A stretch of DNA of 16,118 nt from Desulfotignum sp. (GTDB lineage Bacteria; Desulfobacterota; Desulfobacteria; Desulfobacterales; Desulfobacteraceae). Below are positions 1-8,847 of this stretch, one piece after another. The notes beneath the pieces were generated by a model that ran no database searches, was not told the origin of the DNA, and saw only the letters and a list, made by a program, of their open reading frames with translations. Position numbers and translations under genes: made by a program. Within the stretch, counting starts at the first letter, position 1. The number at the start of each line of letters is the position of its first letter. The stretch lies in NCBI GenBank assembly GCA_011390235.1, contig JAABSS010000024.1:1-16118 (forward strand). The letters are read 5' to 3'.

Positions 1-1
1 A

Positions 2-1069
<1,068 letters not shown>

Positions 1070-1086
1070 TTTTTACATTTTTGCAT

Positions 1087-1133
1087 AAAAAAAACAGGGG
1101 ATTCAATTGTCAACTGAATCCCCTGTTTTTTTT
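1087..1133. terminator. Bidirectional intrinsic terminator between leuB and tRNA-Asp
   Basis: A perfect 11-bp stem (CAGGGGATTCA at 1095-1105 with TGAATCCCCTG at 1115-1125) has a 9-nt loop and is flanked by eight A on the left and eight T on the right. It therefore reads as hairpin plus U-tract on both strands. It sits 17 nt after the leuB stop codon on the plus strand and 4 nt after the encoded CCA end of tRNA-Asp on the minus strand, so it can end both converging transcripts. Confidence 0.93.
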
Positions 1134-1137
1134 ATGG

Positions 1138-1214
1138 TGGCGGGAGTGACGAGACTCGAACTCGCGGCCTCTTGCGTGACAGGCAAGCGTTCTAACCAAC
1201 TGAACTACACCCCC
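1138..1214 (-). tRNA. tRNA-Asp (anticodon GUC)
   Basis: On the minus strand a full 77-nt cloverleaf is readable. The acceptor arms are GGGGGTG and CACTCCC, with discriminator G and an encoded CCA. The D arm contains AGTTCAGTTGGTTAGA. The anticodon stem CTTGC/GCAAG holds loop CTGTCAC (anticodon GTC), and the T arm contains GTTCGAGTC. It is second in a two-tRNA unit, 16 nt downstream of tRNA-Val, and ends just before the shared terminator. Confidence 0.97.
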
Positions 1215-1230
1215 GTTTTCTGCAGCATTC

Positions 1231-1306
1231 TGGTGGGCGATGCAGGGCTTGAACCTGCGACTTCAACCTTGTAAGGGTTGCACTCTCCCAACTGAGTTAA
1301 TCGCCC
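1231..1306 (-). tRNA. tRNA-Val (anticodon UAC)
   Basis: A 76-nt cloverleaf on the minus strand. The acceptor stem is GGGCGAT/ATCGCCC with discriminator A and an encoded CCA. The anticodon stem CAACC/GGTTG holds loop CTTACAA (anticodon TAC), and the T loop contains GTTCAAGCC. It is first in the tRNA-Val/tRNA-Asp unit and has its own strong promoter just upstream. Confidence 0.97.
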
Positions 1307-1319
1307 GAAAAACAGAGCA

Positions 1320-1348
1320 CTTATAGCAATATTAAAAATTGGTGTCAA
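1320..1348 (-). promoter_or_regulatory. Sigma70-type promoter of the tRNA-Val/tRNA-Asp unit
   Basis: On the minus strand a consensus -35 box TTGACA (1348-1343) is separated by exactly 17 nt from a -10 box TATAAG (1325-1320). The predicted start lies only a few bases before the tRNA-Val 5' end at 1306. This is one of the best-matching promoters in the window, as expected for stable RNA genes. Confidence 0.85.
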
Positions 1349-1417
1349 GCATATTTTAACACATTCCTCTTTTTTTTGGATAATAACAATTTGACAACGG
1401 ATTATTGTGCCAATGCC

Positions 1418-1446
1418 TTGCAAGTCAAATTTTTACATGCTATATA
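1418..1446 (+). promoter_or_regulatory. Putative promoter of the rho-family gene
   Basis: TTGCAA (1418-1423), a 17-nt gap, then TATATA (1441-1446), preceded by TGC, which makes an extended -10 element. TATAAT also occurs two bases later at 1443-1448. Either choice gives a leader of about 150 nt before the GTG at 1604. The match is moderate and no other convincing promoter is seen for this gene. Confidence 0.5.
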
Positions 1447-1521
1447 ATAGTGTATGCACCAATTTATTTGAATACTTTTAATTCGATAAAACGTGATGTC
1501 GGGCATTTTCTTCTTTTTGTT

Positions 1522-1538
1522 TGTGATGATCAGTCACA
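1522..1538. promoter_or_regulatory. Dyad TGTGA-N7-TCACA in the rho leader
   Basis: A perfect 5-bp inverted repeat, TGTGA and TCACA, is separated by TGATCAG and flanked by partly complementary T/C-rich and A/G-rich arms. It lies downstream of the predicted start and 66 nt before the start codon. It resembles a CRP-type half-site pair but with a spacing of 7 instead of 6. It could be a regulator site or a leader hairpin, and the sequence does not decide which. Confidence 0.3.
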
Positions 1539-1603
1539 AGAAAATTGAAAAATTTCTTACCCGTTCTCATCATCAGCAACACACGTTATGATCAAGGAGC
1601 CTC

Positions 1604-2686
1604 GTGACTATGGAACCTGTGGCAGGATACCTGGAAATTATGGACAAAGGATTTGGATTTCTGCGGGAAATAGAAGAAAATTTCCAGCCCCGTCCTGAAA
1701 ATCCATATGTACCCAACAGCCTTATCCGAAAATTAAATCTCAGGGAAGGCAGTTTTATTGAAGGGTTTGGAGAAAAAAAAGACCCCAGAAATCTTAATCT
1801 GGCCCTGATCAGGGTGGAAAAAATCAATGGCATGCCGTATGACGAATTTACAAAAATTCCCATGCTCCAGGACCAGGTAAGCATTAATCCTTATGAACGC
1901 TATATCATGACCCAGAACAAAGAAGATATCGTTGGCAAGGCCCTGGATGTTATTGTTCCCATCGGTATGGGACAGCGGGGATTGATCATTGCCCCCCCCA
2001 AATCAGGAAAAACATTTATTCTGCGCCATATGGCCAACTCAGTGGTCACCAACCATCCGGATGCCACTGTGTTTATCCTGCTGGTGGACGAGCGTCCTGA
2101 AGAGGTAACCGACTTTCAGCGGGGACTGGTGGATGCCCATGTTCTGTATTCTTCAGCCGATCAGCAGATCGGACAGCACATGAGGATGACCCGGCTTGCC
2201 ATGCATACAGCCATCCGCTGTGCAGAGATCGGCCAGGATGCCGTGGTGTTCATTGATTCTCTCACCCGCATGACCCGGGCCTTCAATGCAGATACAGACA
2301 GCTTCGGCAAAACCCTGTCCGGGGGACTGGGTGCCAATGCCATGGAGTTTCCCAGAAAAATTTTCGGTGCGGCCCGCAAACTTGAAAACGGCGGTTCCCT
2401 GACCATTATCGCAACCATTCTCGTGAATACAGGCAGCCGCATGGATGATGTAATATTTCAGGAGTTTAAAGGCACCGGCAATATGGACCTGTTTTTATCC
2501 CAGCCGTGTGCCGAACAAAGGATCTGGCCGGCCATCAATATCAACCAGAGCGGTACCAGAAAAGAAGATCTGCTTATGGACCAGGCAGCCTATAACAAAA
2601 TCGTTGATATCCGCAGAAAAGTCGCCGCAAAGGACGAAATATCGGCCATGGTGGAATTTATCTCCCTGCTGGAAGAAAATTTTTAG
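1604..2686 (+). CDS. rho: Short, divergent Rho-family transcription termination factor
   Basis: A 360-residue Rho-family RNA-dependent ATPase. Residues 8-75 form the RNA-binding OB fold, with the RNP-like motif KGFGFLR at 15-21. The motor domain follows: Walker A APPKSGKT (130-137), catalytic Glu in DERPEE (E163), Walker B VVFIDS (D218), a Q-loop-like segment near 239-250, the R-loop segment GSRMDDV and FKGTGNMD, and the arginine finger in SGTRKED (R319). E. coli Rho has 419 residues. The missing part is the N-terminal helix bundle, and an in-frame stop at 1589-1591 rules out extension. The segment after DERPEE is divergent (SSADQQIGQH where E. coli has STFDEPASRH), and F171 replaces the Met of E. 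coli position 219. The start is GTG at 1604, 4 nt after AAGGAG; the ATG at 1610 is an alternative with 10-nt spacing. It may be a paralogue rather than the main Rho of this genome. Confidence 0.88.
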   Translation: MTMEPVAGYLEIMDKGFGFLREIEENFQPRPENPYVPNSLIRKLNLREGSFIEGFGEKKDPRNLNLALIRVEKINGMPYDEFTKIPMLQDQVSINPYERYIMTQNKEDIVGKALDVIVPIGMGQRGLIIAPPKSGKTFILRHMANSVVTNHPDATVFILLVDERPEEVTDFQRGLVDAHVLYSSADQQIGQHMRMTRLAMHTAIRCAEIGQDAVVFIDSLTRMTRAFNADTDSFGKTLSGGLGANAMEFPRKIFGAARKLENGGSLTIIATILVNTGSRMDDVIFQEFKGTGNMDLFLSQPCAEQRIWPAININQSGTRKEDLLMDQAAYNKIVDIRRKVAAKDEISAMVEFISLLEENF

Positions 2687-2695
2687 CCCCTGTCG

Positions 2696-5050
2696 CTACA
2701 GTGGCGCCAAAGCATTCTCCAGGACCTGGTTCATATCATCCACAAAAACAATTTCCAGCTGTTTTTGAATAGATTTGGGGATTTCCTGAATATCTTTTTT
2801 GTTTTCAGATGAAATCACCACTTTTTTGATCCCGTTTGTATGGGCAGCCAATAATTTTTCCTTGACCCCACCAATTGGCAGAACCCTTCCCCTGAGGGTT
2901 ATTTCTCCGGTCATGGCAACATTCCTGCTCACCGGCCGGCCCGTTAAAATGGAGACCACAGCTGCGCACATGGCAATACCGGCAGATGGTCCGTCTTTGG
3001 GAATGGCCCCTTCCGGCACATGGATGTGGATGTCCTGATCCTTGTAGAAATCATCTCTGATACCCAGATCCCTGCTCCTGGATCTCACATAACTGACTGC
3101 TGCCTGGGAGGATTCTTTCATGACATCTCCGAGTTTTCCTGTTATCATGATACGTCCTTTTCCGGGCATGGTGACCGCCTCAACAGTCAACAGTTCCCCG
3201 CCTGCCTGGGTCCAGGCAAGCCCGGTAACGATGCCAGGCTTATCTTCCACCTCAAGGGGTTTGTTACGAAACCTGGCCTGGCCCAAAAATTTCTGGACAC
3301 TGGTGGTGCTGACCTGGTGACATTTACGTTCTTTGGTTCGAACTATGCGGGTGGCGATTTTTCTTAAAACAGCTGAAATTTCCCGCTCAAGATTCCGGAC
3401 CCCCGCTTCTCGCGTATAGCGATGGATAATGGTCTGGATAGCATTCTGGGAGAATGTCACATCTGATTCATTCAAACCATTTTCCTTTAGTTGCTTGGGA
3501 ATCAAAAATCCTGTGGCAATCTGTTCTTTTTCATAGGCAGTATAACCGGGAATCTGAATGATTTCCATTCTGTCCCGCAACGGGGCTGGAATGTCAAAAA
3601 GGGTGTTGGCCGTGGTGATGAATAAAATTTCCGACAAATCATAATCCACTTCCAGATAATGGTCGTTAAAGTGTTTGTTCTGTTCCGGATCCAGGGCCTC
3701 CAGCAGAGCGGATGACGGATCTCCCCGAAAGTCTGAAGTCATTTTGTCAATTTCGTCCAGACAGAAAACCGGATTGTTATATCCCACCTTCTTGAGGGTC
3801 TGAATTATTTTACCAGGCATGGCCCCCACATAGGTACGGCGATGTCCCCGAATTTCAGCTTCATCTCTGACCCCGCCAAGAGATATTCTTGCAAAGGATC
3901 TTCCTGTTGCAGATGCCACTGATCGTGCCAAAGAGGTCTTGCCTACCCCGGGAGGACCTACCAGGCAGAGAATCGGTCCTTTGATTTTTTTGACCAGCAC
4001 CTGTACAGCCAGGTACTCCAAAATCCTTTCCTTGGGTTTTTTTAACCCGTAATGGTCCTGATCAAGGGTATTTTCCGCTTTTTCCAAATCATTTTTTGCC
4101 CGGTTTTTCCGAAACCAGGGCAAGGAAACAATCCAGTCGATATAATTTCTGATCACAGTGGCTTCTGAGGACATGGGGGCCATCATCTTGAGCTTGTCCA
4201 GTTCACGGCGGGCCACCCCGGCTGCTTCCTTGGGCATGCGTTTTTTGCGTATACGTTTTTCCAGATCGGCAAACTCACCGGATTCCGAATCTTCTCCCAT
4301 CTCTTTTTTAATGGCCCGCATCTGTTCGGTAAGGTAATGGCGTTTCTGCAGTTTTTCCATCTGCTCTTTTACCCGGCCCTTGATCTTCTGGGACATGGTA
4401 AACACTTCTGTTTCCTGCTCAATCAGTTTGAGCAGCAGAAAGAAGCGCTCCTCGATATCATCGCATTCCAAAAGCTTTTGCTTATCCATCACCTTGAAGG
4501 GCAGTTGGGCAGCAATGGCATCGGCATACCGCGAGGGAACTTTTTCCAGAACCTCCAGATTTTTAAAAAAACTTTTGGAAACTGCCCCGGACATGGTGCT
4601 GTAATGCTCAAATGCCTCCGAAACTGTTCGCAAAGCTGCTTTTACAACTGTTTCGGGCATGGGAGTTTCTTGGGCCAGTATATAATCTACCGTCAGAAAG
4701 CCTTTCTCATCACTGAGCTTGAGAATTTTCCCCCGGTGACACCCTTCCACCAGGGCCTTGACACTACCATCAGGCAGACGCAGCAGCTGGGTGATTTTTG
4801 CTTCGGTTCCCACCTGGAAAATATCCTGGATGGTGGGTTTAAGGATTTCAGGGTCCTTCTGGGTGGTAAGAAATATTTTTTTGTCTGCAGCCATGGCCTC
4901 TGACAATGATTTGATGGATTTTTCCCTTCCCACAAAAACCGAAGTTGTTACAAAGGGGAAAAGCACCATATCCCGCAGCGGCACAAGCGGCAGGGTCTTT
5001 TTGATACCTTCTGAACCGTCCTGGTTGAAAAATCTGGAAATATTGATCAT
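2696..5050 (-). CDS. lon: ATP-dependent Lon protease
   Basis: A cytosolic AAA+ serine protease that degrades misfolded and regulatory proteins. The 784 residues equal the E. coli length. The N-terminal substrate-binding domain starts with LPLVPLRDMVLFP (20-32), and a coiled-coil segment lies near 220-250. The ATPase has Walker A GPPGVGKT (365-372) and Walker B FCLDEID (429-435). The protease domain has catalytic S689 in PKDGPSAG and K732 in GGVKEKLLAAH, the same 43-residue spacing as in E. coli. It is last in the tig-clpP-clpX-lon order, 18 nt after clpX. No strong ribosome binding site precedes the ATG, so translation may depend on coupling to clpX. Its stop lies 9 bp from the stop of the convergent rho-family gene. 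Confidence 0.97.
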   Translation of the reverse strand: MINISRFFNQDGSEGIKKTLPLVPLRDMVLFPFVTTSVFVGREKSIKSLSEAMAADKKIFLTTQKDPEILKPTIQDIFQVGTEAKITQLLRLPDGSVKALVEGCHRGKILKLSDEKGFLTVDYILAQETPMPETVVKAALRTVSEAFEHYSTMSGAVSKSFFKNLEVLEKVPSRYADAIAAQLPFKVMDKQKLLECDDIEERFFLLLKLIEQETEVFTMSQKIKGRVKEQMEKLQKRHYLTEQMRAIKKEMGEDSESGEFADLEKRIRKKRMPKEAAGVARRELDKLKMMAPMSSEATVIRNYIDWIVSLPWFRKNRAKNDLEKAENTLDQDHYGLKKPKERILEYLAVQVLVKKIKGPILCLVGPPGVGKTSLARSVASATGRSFARISLGGVRDEAEIRGHRRTYVGAMPGKIIQTLKKVGYNNPVFCLDEIDKMTSDFRGDPSSALLEALDPEQNKHFNDHYLEVDYDLSEILFITTANTLFDIPAPLRDRMEIIQIPGYTAYEKEQIATGFLIPKQLKENGLNESDVTFSQNAIQTIIHRYTREAGVRNLEREISAVLRKIATRIVRTKERKCHQVSTTSVQKFLGQARFRNKPLEVEDKPGIVTGLAWTQAGGELLTVEAVTMPGKGRIMITGKLGDVMKESSQAAVSYVRSRSRDLGIRDDFYKDQDIHIHVPEGAIPKDGPSAGIAMCAAVVSILTGRPVSRNVAMTGEITLRGRVLPIGGVKEKLLAAHTNGIKKVVISSENKKDIQEIPKSIQKQLEIVFVDDMNQVLENALAPL

Positions 5051-5068
5051 CTGCTCAAGCTTCTTTTG

Positions 5069-6328
5069 TCAGGCCTGTTTTTTGGGTTGCTCATACAAAA
5101 GAATGGGGGCCTCGTTTTTCAAAACAACCTCTTCTCCCACCACACATTCTCTGACATCTTCTTTTGAAGGAAGCTCATACATGATATCCAGCATGGTTTC
5201 TTCCATGATGGCCCGCAAACCCCTGGCACCAGATTTTCTGGCCACAGCTTCTCTGGCCATGGCTTCCAGTGCCTCATCTGTAAACTGAAGGTCCACCCCT
5301 TCAATTTTGAACAGCTCCTGGTACTGCTTGACCAATGCATTTTTGGGTTCTGTCAAAATTTTAACCAGCGAGGCTTCAGTGAGTTCACCAATGGAGGTGG
5401 TAATGGGCAGCCTGCCTAAAAATTCCGGAATCAGTCCGAATTTTATCAGATCCTCCGGCTTGAGCTGTTCCAGCAGGGTTCCGATATTCACTTTTTTTCT
5501 ATCAGATATATTAGCTCCGAAACCCATGGTTTTCTGGGTGATGCGCCGCTCTATTATCTTTTCCAATCCGGTAAAGGTTCCGCCACAGATAAAAAGTATG
5601 TTGGAGGTATCCACCTTAACGTAGTCCTGCTGGGGATGTTTTCTGCCCCCTTTGGGCGGTACACTGGCAACGGTGCCTTCAATGATTTTCAACAGGGCCT
5701 GCTGGACCCCTTCTCCGGATACATCTCTGGTAATGGACGGATTGTCGCCCCGCTGGGATATTTTATCAATCTCATCAATGTAGATAATCCCTTTCTGTGC
5801 CCGCTCAATATCATAGTCAGCATTCTGAACCAGAGACAATACAATATTTTCCACATCCTCTCCCACATACCCGGCCTCGGTCAGGGCAGTGGCATCGGCA
5901 ATGGCGAAAGGCACATCCAGAAACCTGGCAAGGGTCTGGGCAAGCAGGGTTTTACCGCACCCGGTGGGACCGATGATCAAAATATTGCTTTTCTGGATTT
6001 CCACATCGTCAGAGCGTTTTTCCATGCGGGATGTGAGCCGCTTATAATGGTTATACACTGCAACGGAAAGCACTTTTTTTGCTGCATCCTGCTCAATCAC
6101 ATAGGCATCCAGCAGGTCCTTGATCTGTCTGGGTACAAGAAACTCCCTGGCCCCTTCAGATTCAACTGCTTTTTCTTTTTCTTCGTCCTCAATTATTTCA
6201 CCACAGAGTTTGATGCATTCATTGCAAATATAAACACTGGGACCTGCAATCAGTTTCTGGACCTCTTTCTGGTTTTTTCCGCAAAAAGAACAGAAAAACT
6301 GGTCATTGGTATCATCTTTTTTGGCCAT
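5069..6328 (-). CDS. clpX: ClpX, unfoldase subunit of ClpXP
   Basis: An AAA+ unfoldase that recognises tagged substrates and threads them into ClpP. It has 419 residues (E. coli 424). The N-terminal zinc-binding domain has C13, C16, C35 and C38 (CSFC...CNEC). Walker A is GPTGCGKT (120-127), the pore loop GYVG is at 153-156, Walker B is IIYIDEID (181-188), and the RKH loop is near 229-231. Sensor-2 GARGLRAI is near the C-terminus. The ClpP-docking loop reads MGF at 268-270 where E. coli has IGF, a conservative change. The start ATG follows AGGAG at 10-nt spacing. It lies 27 nt after clpP and 18 nt before lon, clearly in one transcription unit. Confidence 0.98.
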   Translation of the reverse strand: MAKKDDTNDQFFCSFCGKNQKEVQKLIAGPSVYICNECIKLCGEIIEDEEKEKAVESEGAREFLVPRQIKDLLDAYVIEQDAAKKVLSVAVYNHYKRLTSRMEKRSDDVEIQKSNILIIGPTGCGKTLLAQTLARFLDVPFAIADATALTEAGYVGEDVENIVLSLVQNADYDIERAQKGIIYIDEIDKISQRGDNPSITRDVSGEGVQQALLKIIEGTVASVPPKGGRKHPQQDYVKVDTSNILFICGGTFTGLEKIIERRITQKTMGFGANISDRKKVNIGTLLEQLKPEDLIKFGLIPEFLGRLPITTSIGELTEASLVKILTEPKNALVKQYQELFKIEGVDLQFTDEALEAMAREAVARKSGARGLRAIMEETMLDIMYELPSKEDVRECVVGEEVVLKNEAPILLYEQPKKQA

Positions 6329-6355
6329 GTCTTTTGGACTCCTTTGAAGCTGGGC

Positions 6356-6958
6356 TTAGACGTCTGCTTCCAATTGGCTTCTATCGGCAACTACCCGGTC
6401 TACAATGCCGTAGGTCTTTGCCTCCTTGCCGGACATGAAAAAATCTCTATCCGTGTCCTTGGCAATTTTATCAATTTTCTGCCCGGTATGGGCGGCCAGT
6501 ATCTCATTCAAGGTATCTTTTATCCTCAGGATTTCAGTGGCCTGGATTTTAATATCTGCTGCCTGGCCCTGGGCACCGCCCAGAGGCTGGTGGATCATAA
6601 TTCTGGCATTGGGCAGTGCAAACCGTTTTTTCTCAGCACCGGCTGCCAGAAGAAGGGCGCCCATGCTTGCGGCCTGGCCGATACACACAGTTGCCACATC
6701 CGGCTTTATATACTGCATGGTATCATACACCGCCAGCCCGGCTGTCACAACCCCGCCCGGAGAATTAATATAAAAACTGATATCTTTTTCAGGGTCTTCT
6801 GATTCCAGAAAAAGCAACTGGGCCACAATGAGATTGGCAATTTCACTATCAATGGCAGAGCCCAGAAATATTATCCGGTCTTTTAACAGACGCGAAAAAA
6901 TGTCATAGGCACGCTCTCCTCTATTGGTCTGTTCAACAACCATTGGCACTAGGGGCAC
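6356..6958 (-). CDS. clpP: ClpP, proteolytic subunit of Clp proteases
   Basis: A serine protease that forms the double-heptamer chamber of ClpXP. It has 200 residues, typical for the family. The catalytic triad is S98 (in GQAASMGA), H123 (in MIHQPLGG) and D172 (in DTDRDFF). The oxyanion/substrate strand motif NSPGG is at 65-69. The start is GTG at 6958, because AAGGAG (6971-6966) stands 7 nt upstream. The internal ATG at residue 6 would be 22 nt from that site. The gene lies 82 nt after tig across an A/T-rich gap with several TTATC/TTTATC runs, and 27 nt before clpX. ClpX encoded next to it is its partner. Confidence 0.98.
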   Translation of the reverse strand: MPLVPMVVEQTNRGERAYDIFSRLLKDRIIFLGSAIDSEIANLIVAQLLFLESEDPEKDISFYINSPGGVVTAGLAVYDTMQYIKPDVATVCIGQAASMGALLLAAGAEKKRFALPNARIMIHQPLGGAQGQAADIKIQATEILRIKDTLNEILAAHTGQKIDKIAKDTDRDFFMSGKEAKTYGIVDRVVADRSQLEADV

Positions 6959-7040
6959 AATATAACTCCTTGTTTATCATACATTTATTATCTATTATCT
7001 TTGTATTGCATTTATCATCCTGCCAGATTCGGTAAAATGA

Positions 7041-8420
7041 TTATTCTCCGGTTTTTTCTGATACCGGCTGGTCGTCTGCAGACGGTGTTTCAGCAGCTGC
7101 CATTTCATCATTCTCCTCATGGGGTTCCGGTGTTTTTTCTGTTATGGTGCTGTTTTCAACTATAAGATCAACCGCTTTTTTTTCAAGCCGGGAGTGTTTG
7201 TAATATTCCAGTTGTTTGGGATCTGTTTTGAAAAAGTTTTTAATAACATCCACCGTGGCATTCATGCCTGCAGCCATTTCCTCCAGGCTGGCATCCAGTT
7301 CCTCATCCGTAAGATCCAGTTTTTCCTGGGTAATGATTTTGTCCAGGATCAGATGCCGTCTGGCCTGTTTTTCGGCCACATCCCGATACTGGGAAAAAAG
7401 CATATCCCGGCTGAGACCTTCTTGTTCCAGGCTGGTGTTATTGGCGGCATAGGCCTGTTCTGCCTCACTGACAATACCGTTAAGCTCTCCTTCGATCATT
7501 GCTTCAGGCACATCAAATACATATTTTTCCAGCAGGTGCTGGAATATCTGTTCACTGAGTTCATGTTTTATGCGCTGCTGATATCCTTTGTCAAGGTTCT
7601 CCCGGATGGAATCCTTTACTTCCTGCAGGGATTCAAATTTGCCAAGGCCCTTTACCAGATCATCGTTAATCTCCGGCAAAATTTCTTCTTGTATTTCTTT
7701 GAGGGTGACCTTGTACAAAATGGTTTTCCCCTTGAGATTTTCATCGGGATGATCTTCAGGATAAACCACTTCCACCTCAAGATCCTGCACCGGCACACTT
7801 CCGATCAATTTTTCGGAAAACTCTTTGGGCAGTGTATCCTTACCGATGCCGTATAGAAAATTTTCAATTGCAGGGGTGTGTTCAAAGGGCTCATTGTTCA
7901 AAAAACCATGATAATCGATCAAGACAAAATCATTTTCTTTAACCGCTCGTTTTTCTTCAACCGGGTGTTTTTTTGCCATGGTTTTCTGGATCATTTTCAT
8001 CTGGCCGTCAATCTCGGCATCAGAAACCGCATATAAATTTTTTTCAAGGGCAATCCCCTTAAAATCAATATCTTCAAGCTCAGGCTTTACTTCTACGGTA
8101 ATGTCAAACACATATGCAGCATCCGGCACCAGATCCGGAGGATCCATCTGGGGACCGCCCACAATGTTCAGGTCATGTTCCTGGATGGCTTCAATAAAGG
8201 AATCCTGGATCAGGCGGGGTGCGACATCGGCATGGACATCTTTGGAGAAACGGTTTTCAAGGACTTTTCTGGGAATCTTGCCCTTTCTGAATCCTTTAAT
8301 GTCTGCTTTTTTTTTCAATTCATTGTAAGCCTTGTCAAGTTCCTTTACAACTTTTGCTTTGGGGATCTCAAAAGTGAGTACTTTTTTCACACTGCTCTTG
8401 TCTTCAATTTTTACCTGCAT
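7041..8420 (-). CDS. tig: Trigger factor, ribosome-associated chaperone
   Basis: Binds the ribosome exit tunnel and nascent chains. It has 459 residues (E. coli 432). The N-terminal ribosome-binding domain carries GFRKGKIPRKV (43-53). The middle FKBP-like peptidyl-prolyl isomerase domain (about 150-250) includes DFVLIDYHGFLNNEPFE and a segment ending KGKTILYKVTLKEI. The C-terminal helical chaperone domain ends in an acidic, Ala/Pro/Glu-rich tail of about 25 residues that accounts for much of the extra length. The ATG is preceded by AGGAC at a workable spacing. It is first gene of the tig-clpP-clpX-lon cluster, with a 130-nt leader from its predicted promoter. Confidence 0.97.
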   Translation of the reverse strand: MQVKIEDKSSVKKVLTFEIPKAKVVKELDKAYNELKKKADIKGFRKGKIPRKVLENRFSKDVHADVAPRLIQDSFIEAIQEHDLNIVGGPQMDPPDLVPDAAYVFDITVEVKPELEDIDFKGIALEKNLYAVSDAEIDGQMKMIQKTMAKKHPVEEKRAVKENDFVLIDYHGFLNNEPFEHTPAIENFLYGIGKDTLPKEFSEKLIGSVPVQDLEVEVVYPEDHPDENLKGKTILYKVTLKEIQEEILPEINDDLVKGLGKFESLQEVKDSIRENLDKGYQQRIKHELSEQIFQHLLEKYVFDVPEAMIEGELNGIVSEAEQAYAANNTSLEQEGLSRDMLFSQYRDVAEKQARRHLILDKIITQEKLDLTDEELDASLEEMAAGMNATVDVIKNFFKTDPKQLEYYKHSRLEKKAVDLIVENSTITEKTPEPHEENDEMAAAETPSADDQPVSEKTGE

Positions 8421-8446
8421 GTTTTTGTCCTGTTAAATTCCATTTA

Positions 8447-8473
8447 TTAATGAACCATTATTAGTGAACCATT
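8447..8473 (-). repeat. 14-bp direct repeat in the tig leader
   Basis: TGAACCATT (plus strand) occurs at 8451-8459 and 8465-8473, inside two near-identical 14-bp units (TTAATGAACCATTA and TTAGTGAACCATTT). On the transcribed strand each copy reads ATGGTTCA(T/C)TAA, a three-codon frame Met-Val-His-stop. No good ribosome binding site precedes either copy, so translation is not assumed. Confidence 0.6.
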
Positions 8474-8555
8474 TCCAAACAATTTGTGCAAATGGGCGCG
8501 GTATGCCATATATATACCAGATTATATTACACAAAATCATTCAACAAAGTTAACC

Positions 8556-8584
8556 AAAATAACGCTTATCCTTACCGGTGTCAA
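8556..8584 (-). promoter_or_regulatory. Promoter of the tig-clpP-clpX-lon unit
   Basis: On the minus strand TTGACA (8584-8579) is followed after exactly 17 nt by TATTTT (8561-8556), a good sigma70-type pair, giving a leader of about 130 nt. A second TATAAT-like hexamer occurs further downstream in the leader but lacks a matching -35 box. Confidence 0.7.
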
Positions 8585-8589
8585 GAAAA

Positions 8590-8649
8590 TTGCCCAAAGA
8601 ACACGATATTTGCCCGAAGATTGCCAAAACAGTTTTCATCTTCGGGCAA
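8590..8649. repeat. TTGCCCGAAGA-type direct and inverted repeats upstream of the tig promoter
   Basis: TTGCCCAAAGA (8590-8600) and TTGCCCGAAGA (8610-8620) are direct repeats with a 20-bp period, about two helical turns. The second copy also forms a perfect 12-bp inverted repeat with ATCTTCGGGCAA (8638-8649) around a 16-nt centre. No T-tract follows on either strand, so it is not an intrinsic terminator. The nearest copy ends 6 bp from the tig -35 box, a position typical of activator or repressor sites. Confidence 0.6.
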
Positions 8650-8694
8650 GGCATGGCGGCTTTATGGCAGGTATCCAGGGCCTGAAAAAATATC

Positions 8695-8723
8695 TTGCAT
8701 TGCAATACCTTTAATGGTATTTA
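8695..8723 (+). promoter_or_regulatory. Putative promoter of tRNA-Pro
   Basis: TTGCAT (8695-8700), a 17-nt gap, then TATTTA (8718-8723). The predicted start near 8730 is about 15 nt before the mature tRNA-Pro 5' end. The match is reasonable but not strong. Confidence 0.55.
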
Positions 8724-8744
8724 ATTTGGTTATGTCAAATTATT

Positions 8745-8821
8745 CGGGGCGTAGCGCAGCCTGGTAGCGCGCCTGCTTTGGGAGCAGGATGTCGGGAGTT
8801 CGAATCTCTCCGCCCCGACCA
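8745..8821 (+). tRNA. tRNA-Pro (anticodon UGG)
   Basis: A 77-nt cloverleaf. The acceptor stem is CGGGGCG/CGCCCCG with discriminator A and an encoded CCA. The anticodon stem CCTGC/GCAGG holds loop TTTGGGA (anticodon TGG), and the T arm contains AGTTCGAATCT. No terminator follows before the next gene, so the tRNA may be processed from a longer transcript. Confidence 0.97.
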
Positions 8822-8847
8822 GATAATTTGTTTGTGCACACCCTTTA

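Larger units (their letters stand above)
8421..8744. other. 324-bp divergent intergenic region between tig and tRNA-Pro
   Basis: No gene is supported here. It holds the tig leader with a 14-bp direct repeat, the tig promoter, the TTCGGGCAA-type repeats and hairpin, and the tRNA-Pro promoter. Short open frames in the right half run into the tRNA and have no ribosome binding site. Confidence 0.8.

Noticed and set aside
1205..1423. A minus-strand frame of 72 codons
   Set aside because: It overlaps tRNA-Val and its promoter; part of its translation is simply the tRNA read as protein.
5636..6802. A 388-codon open frame on the plus strand opposite clpX and clpP
   Set aside because: It lies wholly antisense to two securely identified genes. 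Its translation is rich in Phe/Ile/His/Gly with no recognisable domain, and it is a by-product of codon use on the other strand.
8610..8649. Hairpin considered as an intrinsic terminator
   Set aside because: The 12-bp stem is strong, but neither strand has a U-tract after it and no gene ends there.
8484..8767. Two overlapping short frames (76 and 93 codons) on the plus strand before tRNA-Pro
   Set aside because: They cover the tig promoter and repeats; one runs into the tRNA. No ribosome binding site or domain is seen.
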